Shown here piece by piece: positions 26,155-33,837 of a DNA stretch of 41,280 nucleotides (its first letter is position 1; each line of letters begins with the position of its first letter). This DNA is from a virus. Made by a program: the position numbers and the translations under genes. The DNA lies in IMG/VR virus record IMGVR_UViG_3300042987_003179, positions 1 to 41,280 of that record; one strand, given 5' to 3'. Below the pieces are notes generated by a model. That model was not told where the DNA came from. It ran no database searches and saw nothing but the letters and a program-made list of their open reading frames with translations.

Positions 26155-27505
26155 AGACTTAATACTGAGCAATTTACTTACTAATGAGGAGTACACTAGA
26201 AAAGTACTTCCTTTCATTAAAGAAGAATATTTCTCTGATTATAATACAAAAAACATCTTCAAGAAGATAAATTCTTTTGTGGGTGAATATAATGCAGTTC
26301 CTTCAATAGATTCACTTAAAATTGCTATTCACAATGATAAGTTAATCAATGAAGATGTTTATTCAGATATAATCAATCTTCTCTCTACACTAACCAATAA
26401 AGAGAATAATCTGCAATGGCTTGTAGAGGAGACTGAAAAGTATTGTAGAGAAAGAGCAGTATATAATGCTATAGTTGACTCTATAAGTATTTTAGATGGT
26501 AGAGATAAAGAAAGATCAAAGGATGGAATTCCTCAGTTACTTCAGGATGCTTTAGGTGTTACATTTGACAATGCAGTTGGTCATGATTATTTTAATGATG
26601 CTCTAGAGCGTTTAGCTTTCTACAATAGAGTTGAGGATAGATTAGCTTTTGATCTGGCATATTTCAATAAAATCACTGGGCACGGTGTACCTAGAAAGAC
26701 ATTAAATATTGCACTTGCAGGAACCGGTGTAGGTAAAAGTCTATTTCTCTGCCACATTTCATCTGCTTTTATTAAGCAGGGGTTCAATGTGTTATACATT
26801 ACATTAGAAATGGCAGAGGAAAGAATTGCTGAGAGAATTGATGCTAATTTACTAAATACAAACATTCAGGAATTAAAAGATTTACCTCAGTCAACATTTA
26901 AAGATAGAATGCAGAAGATTGAGTCAAAGACACATGGTAAGTTAATCATCAAAGAATATCCAACAGCATCTGCACATGTTGGTCATTTTAAATCTCTACT
27001 CAATGAACTAAAAGTAAAGAAGAATTTTATTCCAGACATCATATGTGTTGACTATTTGAATATTTGTATTAGTTCACGATACAAACCAAGTGCAAGCTTG
27101 AATTCCTACACAGTAGTCAAATCTATTGCAGAGGAGTTGCGTGGATTAGCAGTTGAGAAAAATGTTGCTGTATTCTCAGCAACACAAACAACTCGCTCAG
27201 GATTTGCTAATACAGATGTTGAACTAACTGATACATCAGAATCGTTTGGTTTACCTGCAACTGCAGATTTAATGTTTGCTCTAATCAGCACAGAAGATTT
27301 AGAGAAAATGAATCAATTGATGGTTAAACAATTGAAGAACAGATACAATGATCCTAGCCAAAATAAAAGGTTTTTAATTGGTATTGATCGAGCGAAAATG
27401 AGATTGTATGATTTAGAGGAAGATGCTCAAACAGGCATCTCAGATAGAGGAGAGGAACCACAACCTTTTAGAGCAAAGAGGGATTTTAGTTCTATAAAAA
27501 CATAA
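26147..27505 (+). CDS. 41: Replicative DNA helicase (gp41-like, DnaB family)
   Basis: 452 residues from the ATG at 26147 (T4 gp41: 475). N-terminal helical primase-contact domain, then the RecA-like ATPase with Walker A AGTGVGKS (191-198), LYITLEMAEERIAERIDANL (DnaB motif 1a), Walker B IICVDYLNI and the DTSESFGLPATADLMFALIS motif. It forms hexamers moving 5' to 3' on the lagging strand. The order 43-uvsX-(small gene)-41 is as in T4. Confidence 0.95.
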   Translation: MIEDLILSNLLTNEEYTRKVLPFIKEEYFSDYNTKNIFKKINSFVGEYNAVPSIDSLKIAIHNDKLINEDVYSDIINLLSTLTNKENNLQWLVEETEKYCRERAVYNAIVDSISILDGRDKERSKDGIPQLLQDALGVTFDNAVGHDYFNDALERLAFYNRVEDRLAFDLAYFNKITGHGVPRKTLNIALAGTGVGKSLFLCHISSAFIKQGFNVLYITLEMAEERIAERIDANLLNTNIQELKDLPQSTFKDRMQKIESKTHGKLIIKEYPTASAHVGHFKSLLNELKVKKNFIPDIICVDYLNICISSRYKPSASLNSYTVVKSIAEELRGLAVEKNVAVFSATQTTRSGFANTDVELTDTSESFGLPATADLMFALISTEDLEKMNQLMVKQLKNRYNDPSQNKRFLIGIDRAKMRLYDLEEDAQTGISDRGEEPQPFRAKRDFSSIKT

Positions 27506-27535
27506 ATATTATGTCCAATTTTCGGAGAGGATATA

Positions 27536-28180
27536 ATGTATCTTGGCAAAAAAATTTGGAAAAGATTACTGAAATATTCAACCGAACTAAAAGGTAATGT
27601 TAGTGACACTAAATTACAGGAACAAGTATATAAAATAGTAAAACCTCTGGGTTGTAGGATTGAAGTTGTTTATGGTAAGTTACCAAAAAAAGTTCATTTT
27701 TTAATAGGCGGGGAGTATGATCCTTGTCTCACCAAACAACCTATAACAATATTCATTCATCTAAATAAAATAAAGCAAGGAATATATTTTACAGAGAACA
27801 GGCTTAAAGCCTTTCTCTTTTCCTTGTCTCAGACTATTCAGCATGAATTGATTCACAAAATACAATGTGAGAGTAACAGACAGTTTTATACTAAAGAATA
27901 TTATTATACTAAAGGATCTGCGAAATTTAGATTTGCCACAATGAGTTATCTAGCAACAATGGAGGAAGTTGATGCTTATGCTCATGATCTAGCAATGGAG
28001 ATATGCTTTCATTATAACGGAAATAAAGGTGTTTTAAAAAATCCTGACATGTATCAGCAGCTAACTACATGGATTCTTTATCGTCGCGCATTTAGGCATG
28101 CAAGGTGGATTGATGTAAGAACGCAATTGCTAAAGAAAACATACAAGTGGCTTCCGACAGTAAAGGAAAAGTTCTTTTAA
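27536..28180 (+). CDS. HExxH metalloprotease-like protein
   Basis: 214 residues with CGGAGAGGATATA upstream. HELIH (103-107) is a zinc metallopeptidase signature, and EEVDAYAHDL (143-152) is well placed for the downstream glutamate ligand of gluzincin-type sites. There is no signal peptide or transmembrane segment, so it would act in the cytoplasm. Related phage proteins are uncharacterised. The early/middle location after the helicase gene and behind a CATAAATA-type octamer does not reveal timing. Confidence 0.75.
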   Translation: MYLGKKIWKRLLKYSTELKGNVSDTKLQEQVYKIVKPLGCRIEVVYGKLPKKVHFLIGGEYDPCLTKQPITIFIHLNKIKQGIYFTENRLKAFLFSLSQTIQHELIHKIQCESNRQFYTKEYYYTKGSAKFRFATMSYLATMEEVDAYAHDLAMEICFHYNGNKGVLKNPDMYQQLTTWILYRRAFRHARWIDVRTQLLKKTYKWLPTVKEKFF

Positions 28181-28200
28181 ATCAATGGGTTAGAAACTGC

Positions 28201-28228
28201 TTGACATTTAGTTTAAAACCTGTATAAT
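28201..28228 (+). promoter_or_regulatory. Consensus sigma-70 promoter, first of a near-identical pair
   Basis: TTGACA (28201-28206), 16-base spacer, TATAAT (28223-28228). The 20-base block CTTGACATTTAGTTTAAAAC is nearly identical to that at 28825. Confidence 0.92.
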
Positions 28229-28252
28229 AACAATCATTGAAATGAGGAAAAT

Positions 28253-28435
28253 ATGAGAGAAGTTAAATTTTCTTCGGCAGAACAAGGTGTAAAAGTAACG
28301 GTGAAAGAACCCGTCTCAAAGACAGAGAAGCGTACATTGTATGAGGGAATTTTTGCCACATACACAGAGGCTACAATGTTTTTGAGAAAGTTTAATCTTA
28401 CAACACATAAGCATTTTTCAATATTTCATGACTAG
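28253..28435 (+). CDS. Small hypothetical protein, 60 residues
   Basis: GAGGAAA precedes the ATG; peptide MREVKFSSAEQGVKVTVKEP, then KRTLYEGIFATYTEATMFLR. No family recognised. It overlaps the SWIM-finger gene by 8 bases. Confidence 0.65.
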   Translation: MREVKFSSAEQGVKVTVKEPVSKTEKRTLYEGIFATYTEATMFLRKFNLTTHKHFSIFHD

Positions 28436-28829
28436 TATTCCTGAAGTCGGTTCGTTTGTCACGGTCACCACTAGGTTTCCAAAGACATACTTATACTCAG
28501 AATCTGAGTATGAGTTTTATACACACACCGGCGAGGTTGTAAAGCCGGATAGTTGGTTGAGATCAGATGATTTCAATCTGAGGACAAATAATCCTAACTA
28601 TCCAGTTTCGACCATCAATGTGAGAAACATTGTCGATATTAAGTATATAAGTGGTAAGGCAAGAGAACTGGCTTTGCCAACAGCAACTCGGCAGTTCAAG
28701 GTTACCAGCAAATCAACCGGTAAGACATATATCGTCACTGCAGTCGGAACAAAAATCACTTGCAACTGCCCCGGTTTTGTGTTTCGTCGATATTGCAAGC
28801 ACTCTGCAGCAGTTGCTAAAAAGGCTTGA
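28428..28829 (+). CDS. SWIM zinc-finger protein
   Basis: 133 residues. C-terminal CNCPGFVFRRYCKH (about 112-125) is the CxCx(n)CxH SWIM signature, preceded by a beta hairpin TGKTYIVTAVGTKI as is usual. The N-terminal part resembles a small beta-barrel with a VTVTTRFPKTYLY strand. SWIM fingers bind DNA or protein in recombination mediators, transposases and kinases. The function here is open; the start overlaps the upstream gene. Confidence 0.82.
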   Translation: MTSIPEVGSFVTVTTRFPKTYLYSESEYEFYTHTGEVVKPDSWLRSDDFNLRTNNPNYPVSTINVRNIVDIKYISGKARELALPTATRQFKVTSKSTGKTYIVTAVGTKITCNCPGFVFRRYCKHSAAVAKKA

Positions 28830-28853
28830 CATTTAGTTTAGAACCTGTATAAT
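28826..28853 (+). promoter_or_regulatory. Consensus sigma-70 promoter, second of a near-identical pair
   Basis: TTGACA (28826-28831), 16-base spacer, TATAAT (28848-28853). The -35 box overlaps the stop codon of the SWIM gene. Differs from the 28201 copy at one base of the spacer. Confidence 0.92.
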
Positions 28854-28875
28854 ATATTTTTAATTGGAGACATTC

Positions 28876-29136
28876 ATGGTCATTATCCCCGTTCCTGTTG
28901 CTGGCGATCATAAGACTGGTTCACTCACTGGTTACTCTGTAGAGGAAATTCGAGAGATTCTCGGCTTCGACTGCAATGTGCAAGATGATCCAGATAAGGT
29001 GAGTCATAGTTGGGGCTTTCTTGCTGATGGGCGTCAGTGTGGTATCTGGTCCTATAAGGGTTCTGAACAGTGGAATACTTTCAGTTGTTATGGACCCAAG
29101 GAAGTTTTTGATGAACTGTTTGCTCCGAAGAGTTAA
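28876..29136 (+). CDS. Hypothetical protein, 86 residues
   Basis: ATG at 28876 with TTGGAGACA upstream; an in-frame TTG at 28864 is less likely. VIIPVPVAGDHKTGSLTGYS opens it, then VEEIREILGF and SWGFLADGRQCGIWSYKGSE. No catalytic motif is visible. It has the character of a small single-domain protein expressed early from its own promoter. The alpha/beta hydrolase follows after 3 bases. Confidence 0.72.
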   Translation: MVIIPVPVAGDHKTGSLTGYSVEEIREILGFDCNVQDDPDKVSHSWGFLADGRQCGIWSYKGSEQWNTFSCYGPKEVFDELFAPKS

Positions 29137-29139
29137 GCC

Positions 29140-29661
29140 ATGATTTTTTACATCCACGGCTATAACAGCGACGGCATTGAAACCGCCTCAAAAATTTTGA
29201 GTGGGTTGAAGGATATTGCTGAGGTAAAGGTTATTCAGTATAACTTCAATGATGCTGATAAAGGACACGCTGATATTAAAAACCAACTGCGTCCCTATAT
29301 CGATGAAGATATCTTGCTTGTCGGTTCTAGCCTCGGTGGTTTCTGGACTAATTTCTTCGCCAGTGCATACAATTATAGATGTGTACTGATCAATCCAGCA
29401 ATTAAGCCCCATGTCTCTCTGAAAAAGTATCAAGTTGAAACTGACTCATACGTTAAGTATGAAACTGATTCGCCTAAGAATGAGATTTATCGTGCCTTAA
29501 TTTTGGGCATGAAGGATGATGTTATTGATCCAGTAGAGACATTGAACTATTACACTCCAACAAAACCTAGAATTTTTACGTTTCCGGGTGAGGGGCATCG
29601 ATTCACTGATTTTAGTCCGATAAATACTATCATTAGAAAAGTATACAACACCTATTACTGA
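29140..29661 (+). CDS. YqiA-like alpha/beta hydrolase (esterase)
   Basis: 173 residues. MIFYIHGYNSDG at the N-terminus is the oxyanion HG motif, GSSLGGF (62-68) the nucleophile elbow with Ser64, GMKDDVIDP the acidic residue and GEGHRF the catalytic His, in correct order. It resembles YqiA/UPF0227 esterases, which cleave small esters. The target in infection is unknown; a lipid or acyl-modified molecule is possible. There is no signal peptide, so it is cytoplasmic. Confidence 0.85.
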   Translation: MIFYIHGYNSDGIETASKILSGLKDIAEVKVIQYNFNDADKGHADIKNQLRPYIDEDILLVGSSLGGFWTNFFASAYNYRCVLINPAIKPHVSLKKYQVETDSYVKYETDSPKNEIYRALILGMKDDVIDPVETLNYYTPTKPRIFTFPGEGHRFTDFSPINTIIRKVYNTYY

Positions 29662-29662
29662 T

Positions 29663-30247
29663 ATGGATAATTTCAAAAAATTTCTAGAAGAAAAGTTTGT
29701 AAATCTTTTTCCTGAACACGAAAAAGAAAAACATGCTCACGCAGACCATGTCTGGAATATGCTTCAATCAGCATACAAACCAATCGGTGGTATTCATGGC
29801 TCGGGTTTTGAGTCAAAAGAGGACATGGTTAAAAAGATTCCTTTCTGGAAATTGCACAAGGAAAACGGCAAAGTTCGTTCAGTGCAGCTATACAAAGACA
29901 AAGAGGGAAGAAAGCGTGTTGCTGTTGCAACCGATGGCTCTGATGCTGGTAAAAAAGGTCTAGCAAAGATGATGAAGGATGACTTCACTCAGAAAAGATC
30001 TTATGGTGAAGTATCTGGTCCCTCTCTATCTTTTTTGAAAAAGCATCTTCCTAACGTCAAAGATTTTGCAATCCCTCGCCACCATGCTAGTAAGCTAGCA
30101 AAAGAGGAAACTCGAGTACCTCCGCATGACGATCCAGAGGTTCAGAAACACCCTGAACTAAAAGACCATTTCTACCAAAGAAAAATTGGCGGCGAATGGC
30201 ATACCAAGATTATGCTTGGGGCTCCGGGAAAGAAGATAACTCGTTGA
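29663..30247 (+). CDS. Probable packaged phage protein with capsid-targeting-like N-terminus
   Basis: 194 residues beginning MDNFKKFLEEKF, which resembles the T4 capsid-targeting sequence MKTYQEFIAE and those of late genes at 32549, 34920 and 35479. The body has KIPFWKLHKENGKVRSVQLY, then RVAVATDGSDAGKKG and a YGEVSGPSLSFLKKHLP block found in T4-like phages without assigned function. The C-terminal region is His/Pro-rich. It lies among early-promoter genes, so packaging is inference from the N-terminus alone. Confidence 0.72.
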   Translation: MDNFKKFLEEKFVNLFPEHEKEKHAHADHVWNMLQSAYKPIGGIHGSGFESKEDMVKKIPFWKLHKENGKVRSVQLYKDKEGRKRVAVATDGSDAGKKGLAKMMKDDFTQKRSYGEVSGPSLSFLKKHLPNVKDFAIPRHHASKLAKEETRVPPHDDPEVQKHPELKDHFYQRKIGGEWHTKIMLGAPGKKITR

Positions 30248-30370
30248 TTCTAAAGGACTTTTAGTTTTCTAAAAAGTACTGGTAAATCAATAGGTTACGG
30301 ATTTTTGGGCGCTACAGAGCGTTTTAGTATAGTTTCGTGGATAATGAATCGATCAATCTGCAGTAATTCC

Positions 30371-30390
30371 TGTTACACTTTGTTACACTT
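30371..30390 (+). repeat. Tandem 10-mer TGTTACACTT x2
   Basis: TGTTACACTT occurs twice head to tail immediately upstream of the -35 box at 30397; a possible operator or chance repeat. The rest of 30248-30370 contains no ORF with a ribosome site and only a weak GCGCTACAGAGCGTT hairpin. Confidence 0.5.
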
Positions 30391-30396
30391 CTTTTC

Positions 30397-30424
30397 TTGA
30401 CATTTTTGTCTATTCCTGTATAAT
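30397..30424 (+). promoter_or_regulatory. Consensus sigma-70 promoter
   Basis: TTGACA (30397-30402), 16-base spacer, TATAA-T (30419-30424). It drives the small genes at 30451-31659. Confidence 0.9.
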
Positions 30425-30450
30425 GTGGGTATCCTAATAAAGGAAGTGAG

Positions 30451-30621
30451 ATGACAGATAAAACGTATTTCGTCAAGTGCCGCTGTGAGAATCATTTTCA
30501 TATGGCAGCAGATGTGAAAGTTATTCGCATCGAAGAAATGGTTAAATGCGGCGAGGACATTATGGAGTTTGAATGTCCGGAAACTGCAGAAAAACAACGT
30601 TCTCGTCTCGTTTTGAGGTAA
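30451..30621 (+). CDS. Small cysteine-containing protein, 56 residues
   Basis: AAAGGAAGTGAG precedes the ATG. MTDKTYFVKCRCENHFHMAA, then KVIRIEEMVKCGEDIMEFEC. Four cysteines (CxC, C, C) and a His pair could form a zinc site. No family recognised. First gene of an early operon. Confidence 0.72.
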   Translation: MTDKTYFVKCRCENHFHMAADVKVIRIEEMVKCGEDIMEFECPETAEKQRSRLVLR

Positions 30622-30624
30622 ATC

Positions 30625-30735
30625 ATGGAGTCATTGTACATATTCTTTGTTATTTGGTTGATCGTAATTATCGGAATTCTTCGCTTATTTTACGTAATGG
30701 ATACTAATGATGACGATGAAGACCTTGGTGGCTGA
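30625..30735 (+). CDS. Tiny membrane protein, 36 residues
   Basis: MESLYIFFVIWLIVIIGILR is a single transmembrane segment, followed by an acidic tail (DTNDDDEDLGG). The ATG is 3 bases after the previous stop, with TTTTGAGGTAA as ribosome site. Confidence 0.65.
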   Translation: MESLYIFFVIWLIVIIGILRLFYVMDTNDDDEDLGG

Positions 30736-30796
30736 TTTTATTGGAGCAGTTTGTATCACTTTGCTCCCTATTCTCATTCTCTTGTACCAAGCATGA
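30707..30796 (+). CDS. Overlapping tiny hydrophobic ORF, 29 residues
   Basis: In another frame, overlapping the preceding tiny gene by 29 bases: MMTMKTLVADFIGAVCITLL, then PILILLYQA. A single hydrophobic segment; its acidic-coding overlap region is shared with the upstream gene tail. Its stop overlaps ATGA next to the following start. Translation is plausible but unproven. Confidence 0.4.
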   Translation: MMTMKTLVADFIGAVCITLLPILILLYQA

Positions 30797-30797
30797 T

Positions 30798-30938
30798 ATG
30801 CTATATCTAATCTCTTTAGTGTGGTGGCTTGTAGCATACGTCAATATAATTGACGAAAAGAGTTGGGTTTTATTTGCCATGGGTAGTTGTGTATTCTTTC
30901 ATCTAGCTAGGCAAGAAAAAGTTAAAGAAATAGAGTGA
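30798..30938 (+). CDS. Tiny membrane protein, 46 residues
   Basis: MLYLISLVWWLVAYVNIIDE, then KSWVLFAMGSCVFFHLARQE: two hydrophobic segments with a short loop. It follows the overlapping hydrophobic ORF directly. An in-frame TTG at 30741 would add residues from the overlap and is less likely. Confidence 0.55.
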   Translation: MLYLISLVWWLVAYVNIIDEKSWVLFAMGSCVFFHLARQEKVKEIE

Positions 30939-30965
30939 TTTTTTATTTTATAATGGAGAAATAAC

Positions 30966-31403
30966 ATGAGCGAAAAGTATGATTTCGGTGGTGTTTCAAA
31001 GCGTATTGGTAAGTTTAAGGTTCGTGTCGGTCAAGGTGATATGGTCACTCGTATCAAAGCCATGATCAAGGCAGGTCATACTGACATTGAACTAGTGGAA
31101 TTCGGCAAGAAAATGTCGAAGGCAGACATCTGTAAAGAGCTTCTAAAGATGGAAAAGTTCAACAAGTTCACAGATGTTATCAATGAAACTCATAATAAAA
31201 AGATGGGTCTGGTAACCAAGAAAACCGTAAAGGCTGCAACAAAAAAGACAGTTACAAAGGTTGCTAGCAAGAAGGCAAGTAAGAGCCCTGCTAAGAAGGC
31301 ATCGCCAGCTAAGCCCACAGAAAAGAAGGCAGTTACGCCTTCAAAAAAGGTAGAGAAGGAGGATGACCTTCTCATTGAAGAACTGAAGCAGTTAGTTGTA
31401 TAA
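30966..31403 (+). CDS. Protein with histone H1-like basic tail, 145 residues
   Basis: AATGGAGAAATA precedes the ATG. Residues 1-75 form a folded domain (GKFKVRVGQGDMVTRIKAMI, then ELVEFGKKMSKADICKELLK). Residues 80-135 are an Ala/Lys/Pro-rich, low-complexity tail (KTVKAATKKTVTKVASKKAS, then KSPAKKASPAKPTEKK) of the histone H1 and bacterial H1-like type, and an acidic end follows. Such tails bind DNA without sequence preference. It may compact or protect nucleic acid. It belongs to an early operon. Confidence 0.75.
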   Translation: MSEKYDFGGVSKRIGKFKVRVGQGDMVTRIKAMIKAGHTDIELVEFGKKMSKADICKELLKMEKFNKFTDVINETHNKKMGLVTKKTVKAATKKTVTKVASKKASKSPAKKASPAKPTEKKAVTPSKKVEKEDDLLIEELKQLVV

Positions 31404-31416
31404 TTAAGGAGATATT

Positions 31417-31659
31417 ATGACACAAAATCAAAAACTATTATCGTTTCTCAAATCAGGTAAGAATATTAGTGCTAAGCAGGCACGCGGACTTTTCGGTATT
31501 AAGAACCTTCGCGCTCGTGTTCAGGAGCTTCGCTTTGATGGTTTCGCAGTTTACACCAACAAGCATTCCACCCGCGAGACATCTTATCGTCTAGGTAAGC
31601 CTACACAACGCATGGTGCAGGCAGCTTACCATCTAATGGGCGACCGCGCTTTCCAGTAA
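31417..31659 (+). CDS. Winged-helix DNA-binding-like protein, 80 residues
   Basis: AAGGAGATATT precedes the ATG. QKLLSFLKSGKNISAKQARG, then LFGIKNLRARVQELRFDGFA and VYTNKHSTRETSYRLG follow the winged-helix pattern used in many small phage proteins of the helix-turn-helix class. It may regulate transcription or bind DNA ends; target unknown. It is followed by a strong terminator closing the operon. Confidence 0.8.
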   Translation: MTQNQKLLSFLKSGKNISAKQARGLFGIKNLRARVQELRFDGFAVYTNKHSTRETSYRLGKPTQRMVQAAYHLMGDRAFQ

Positions 31660-31680
31660 TTGATTTCCTGGTTTGTTTTT

Positions 31681-31705
31681 AAGGGCACTTCGGTGCCCTT
31701 TTTTA
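31681..31705 (+). terminator. Strong Rho-independent terminator
   Basis: AAGGGCAC-TTCG-GTGCCCTT with a UUCG tetraloop, followed by TTTTTT. It separates the early operon from the late virion genes. Confidence 0.95.
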
Positions 31706-31708
31706 TTG

Positions 31709-31716
31709 CATAAATA
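31709..31716 (+). promoter_or_regulatory. Variant late promoter CATAAATA
   Basis: CATAAATA directly after the terminator, 29 bases before the ATG at 31745; a TATAAATT lies at 31723-31730. A one-base variant of the TATAAATA octamer; activity is inference. Confidence 0.4.
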
Positions 31717-31744
31717 ATAAATTATAAATTCAGCGGGATACAAA

Positions 31745-32545
31745 ATGGCAGCGTCGGAGGGGGTAGATCTAGAGTGGTGTATAATCAAATACCTTGGCGG
31801 CGACTATGGCGACCGTAAATTTTCTTCTAAAATAGAAGAGCAAGGTAAAGCGTGCGCTCAAAACATTAAAAAATTTGCAGGAGCACGAAAAATTCAAGCA
31901 TGGCATTCAGACGATTCAAAGGGCCCGTTCGGCTCAATATATGCAAAACCTGAACCAAAAACAGATATTGTGCTAAAAATCGGAAGCACAATTTATACCA
32001 CATCTGTAAAAATGGCAGGTCCTATACAATTGGCATCTGGGCAGGGAGCTTCAACAGCGGAATTGTTTGAGTCTGCAGCGGATAATCTAAAAAACGATGC
32101 TAGTAAACGTGTGCTCAAATCAATAGTTAAAGAATTGAAAGTAATGCCTACTAGATTACTTTCAATGTCAAACTACGACAGAATTGTTGAAGAAGGTAAT
32201 CCAAAAATAGTTTCAGAGTTTATAAAAAATGGGAAAATACTGAAAGACAAGAGCTATGAGTATTGGTTGGAGAATAATAAACCCGAATTGCTAGGAGCAC
32301 TTTTGAAATTTGTGAAACAAAATCCTGAATATTACAACGCTATCCTTCTAGAAGCTCTCACAGGTAAACAAACGCTTGCAAGCTATAGGGGTGCTGTGGC
32401 AAATTCTATAGTTTCACCTGTAGGATTTTTTATTATCAATGATCAATATGTCTCTTCAATAAAACAAAAAGTAAAGATGGATTTGCGCGCTAAATCTCGC
32501 GGTGGTATCAGCAGTGTAGCTTTTAGAATTGAAACAAAAGGGTAA
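31745..32545 (+). CDS. Putative PD-(D/E)XK nuclease-like protein, 266 residues
   Basis: PKTDIVLKIGSTIYTTSVKM then AGPIQLASGQG (about 76-106) has the spacing of a PD-(D/E)XK active site: Asp, a beta-strand, SxK, and a following Gln as in many restriction-like enzymes. The N-terminal portion includes DRKFSSKIEEQGKACAQNIK. If correct it would cleave DNA, perhaps during packaging or host attack. The similarity is by motif only. It lies directly behind the early terminator with late genes downstream. I cannot name a family. Confidence 0.55.
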   Translation: MAASEGVDLEWCIIKYLGGDYGDRKFSSKIEEQGKACAQNIKKFAGARKIQAWHSDDSKGPFGSIYAKPEPKTDIVLKIGSTIYTTSVKMAGPIQLASGQGASTAELFESAADNLKNDASKRVLKSIVKELKVMPTRLLSMSNYDRIVEEGNPKIVSEFIKNGKILKDKSYEYWLENNKPELLGALLKFVKQNPEYYNAILLEALTGKQTLASYRGAVANSIVSPVGFFIINDQYVSSIKQKVKMDLRAKSRGGISSVAFRIETKG

Positions 32546-32548
32546 TTA

Positions 32549-33718
32549 ATGCTATCATTCAATTCATACTTACTTGAATCCTCAAATGAGGAAAAATTAA
32601 CTCATCTAGAGCATGCAGAAGATCATCCAATAAATGCAGGTGAGGCTGGATTTGAACATGCATATAACACTTTGTCTGGTGTGCATGATCTTTTGAAAAA
32701 GAAGCCTTCAAAGGTATCAATATCAACTAAATATGATGGTTTACCTAGCATAGTTTTTGGTTATCACCCAGAGAATAAAAGATTTTTTGTTGCATCTAAA
32801 TCTGCTTTTAATAAAAATCCTAAGCTAAATTATACTACAGATGACGTAGAGAAGAATCATGGGCACGCACCAGGATTAGTAGCAAAGTTAAAAGAGGGAT
32901 TAACTCACCTACCCAAGGTATCACCACATGAAGGAGTGTATCAGGGTGACTTCATGTACTCAAAGAAAGATGGTGATGTAACATCTAAAGGTGACACATA
33001 TCATTTCAAACCGAACACTATTACATACTCTGCAAAGAAGAATTCTGACCACGGGCAAGCTATTAAAAATGCAAAAATAGGCGTAGTAGTTCATACTGCA
33101 TACCATGGTAATAATTTAGAGAATATGAAAGCAGAATATAATGCTGATACTAGTCATTTCAGTAAAAACTCAGATGTACACATTATAAATCCAAAATATG
33201 ATCCAAAAAATGCTCACTATGGTCCTGAGCAACAAAAACAATTTGCTTCTCAAATGAAGATGGCACTTAATGAACATAAAAAGCTAGGTGATTATTCTCA
33301 TCTACAAGGTCATGTTGATACGTTGAAAGCATACATAAACAAAACTGTCAGAGAAGATACTAAACCATCTACTCAGGACTACATGTCTCATCTTCAAACA
33401 GTTCACAACAAAAAAATTGCTGATGTAAAAACAGTAGCCTCTAAAGCTAAAAAACAAGAAGAGGCTGATAAAGAAATGGAGCATGTAAAGTCGAATAAGA
33501 GTTTATTTGATCATACCTTTAAACTTCATCATCACTTGCAGGCAGCCAAAAATGTTCTCAATGATGTTTTATCAGCATCGGAGCAACCATTTCACCACAC
33601 TATAGATGGTAAGTTAGCAAAACCTGAAGGACATGTGGCAGTAATCAACAATAGACCAACTAAGTTAGTCGACCGCGCTGAATTCAGTAGAGCTAACTTT
33701 TTAGCAGCTAGAGGATAA
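32549..33718 (+). CDS. Ligase-superfamily nucleotidyltransferase (DUF6267-type), likely head-packaged
   Basis: 389 residues. KVSISTKYDGLPSIVFGYHP (about 55-74) contains KYDG, the motif I lysine of ATP-dependent DNA/RNA ligases; FVASKSAFNKNPKLNY follows, and EGVYQGDFMYS (about 128-138) fits motif III, with IGVVVHTAYHG as a possible motif IV. It belongs to a conserved family of T4-like phages. The N-terminus MLSFNSYLLE resembles a capsid-targeting sequence, so the enzyme may be cleaved by prohead protease and ejected with DNA. Ligase activity is not proven for the family. Confidence 0.75.
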   Translation: MLSFNSYLLESSNEEKLTHLEHAEDHPINAGEAGFEHAYNTLSGVHDLLKKKPSKVSISTKYDGLPSIVFGYHPENKRFFVASKSAFNKNPKLNYTTDDVEKNHGHAPGLVAKLKEGLTHLPKVSPHEGVYQGDFMYSKKDGDVTSKGDTYHFKPNTITYSAKKNSDHGQAIKNAKIGVVVHTAYHGNNLENMKAEYNADTSHFSKNSDVHIINPKYDPKNAHYGPEQQKQFASQMKMALNEHKKLGDYSHLQGHVDTLKAYINKTVREDTKPSTQDYMSHLQTVHNKKIADVKTVASKAKKQEEADKEMEHVKSNKSLFDHTFKLHHHLQAAKNVLNDVLSASEQPFHHTIDGKLAKPEGHVAVINNRPTKLVDRAEFSRANFLAARG

Positions 33719-33719
33719 A

Positions 33720-33788
33720 ATGAAAAAATTTAAGGAATTAGTTACTGAAGTAAAGAAAGTTGCAGCAGATAAAGCAGGTAAGGATTAG
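33720..33788 (+). CDS. Stand-alone capsid-targeting-like peptide, 22 residues
   Basis: MKKFKELVTEVKKVAADKAG, then KD and stop. The first ten residues match the capsid-targeting pattern (aromatic-K-E-aliphatic-x-x-E), yet nothing follows. The ATG overlaps the preceding gene's end. It may be a small internal peptide or the remnant of a lost internal-protein gene. Confidence 0.5.
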   Translation: MKKFKELVTEVKKVAADKAGKD

Positions 33789-33837
33789 TATATCTTCATC
33801 ATTAACTACATAGCGATTTTACAACATTTGTCAATAG

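Noticed and set aside
26566-26600. TTGACA with a TATTTT at 17 bases inside the helicase gene
   Set aside because: The -10 match is poor and nothing starts downstream.
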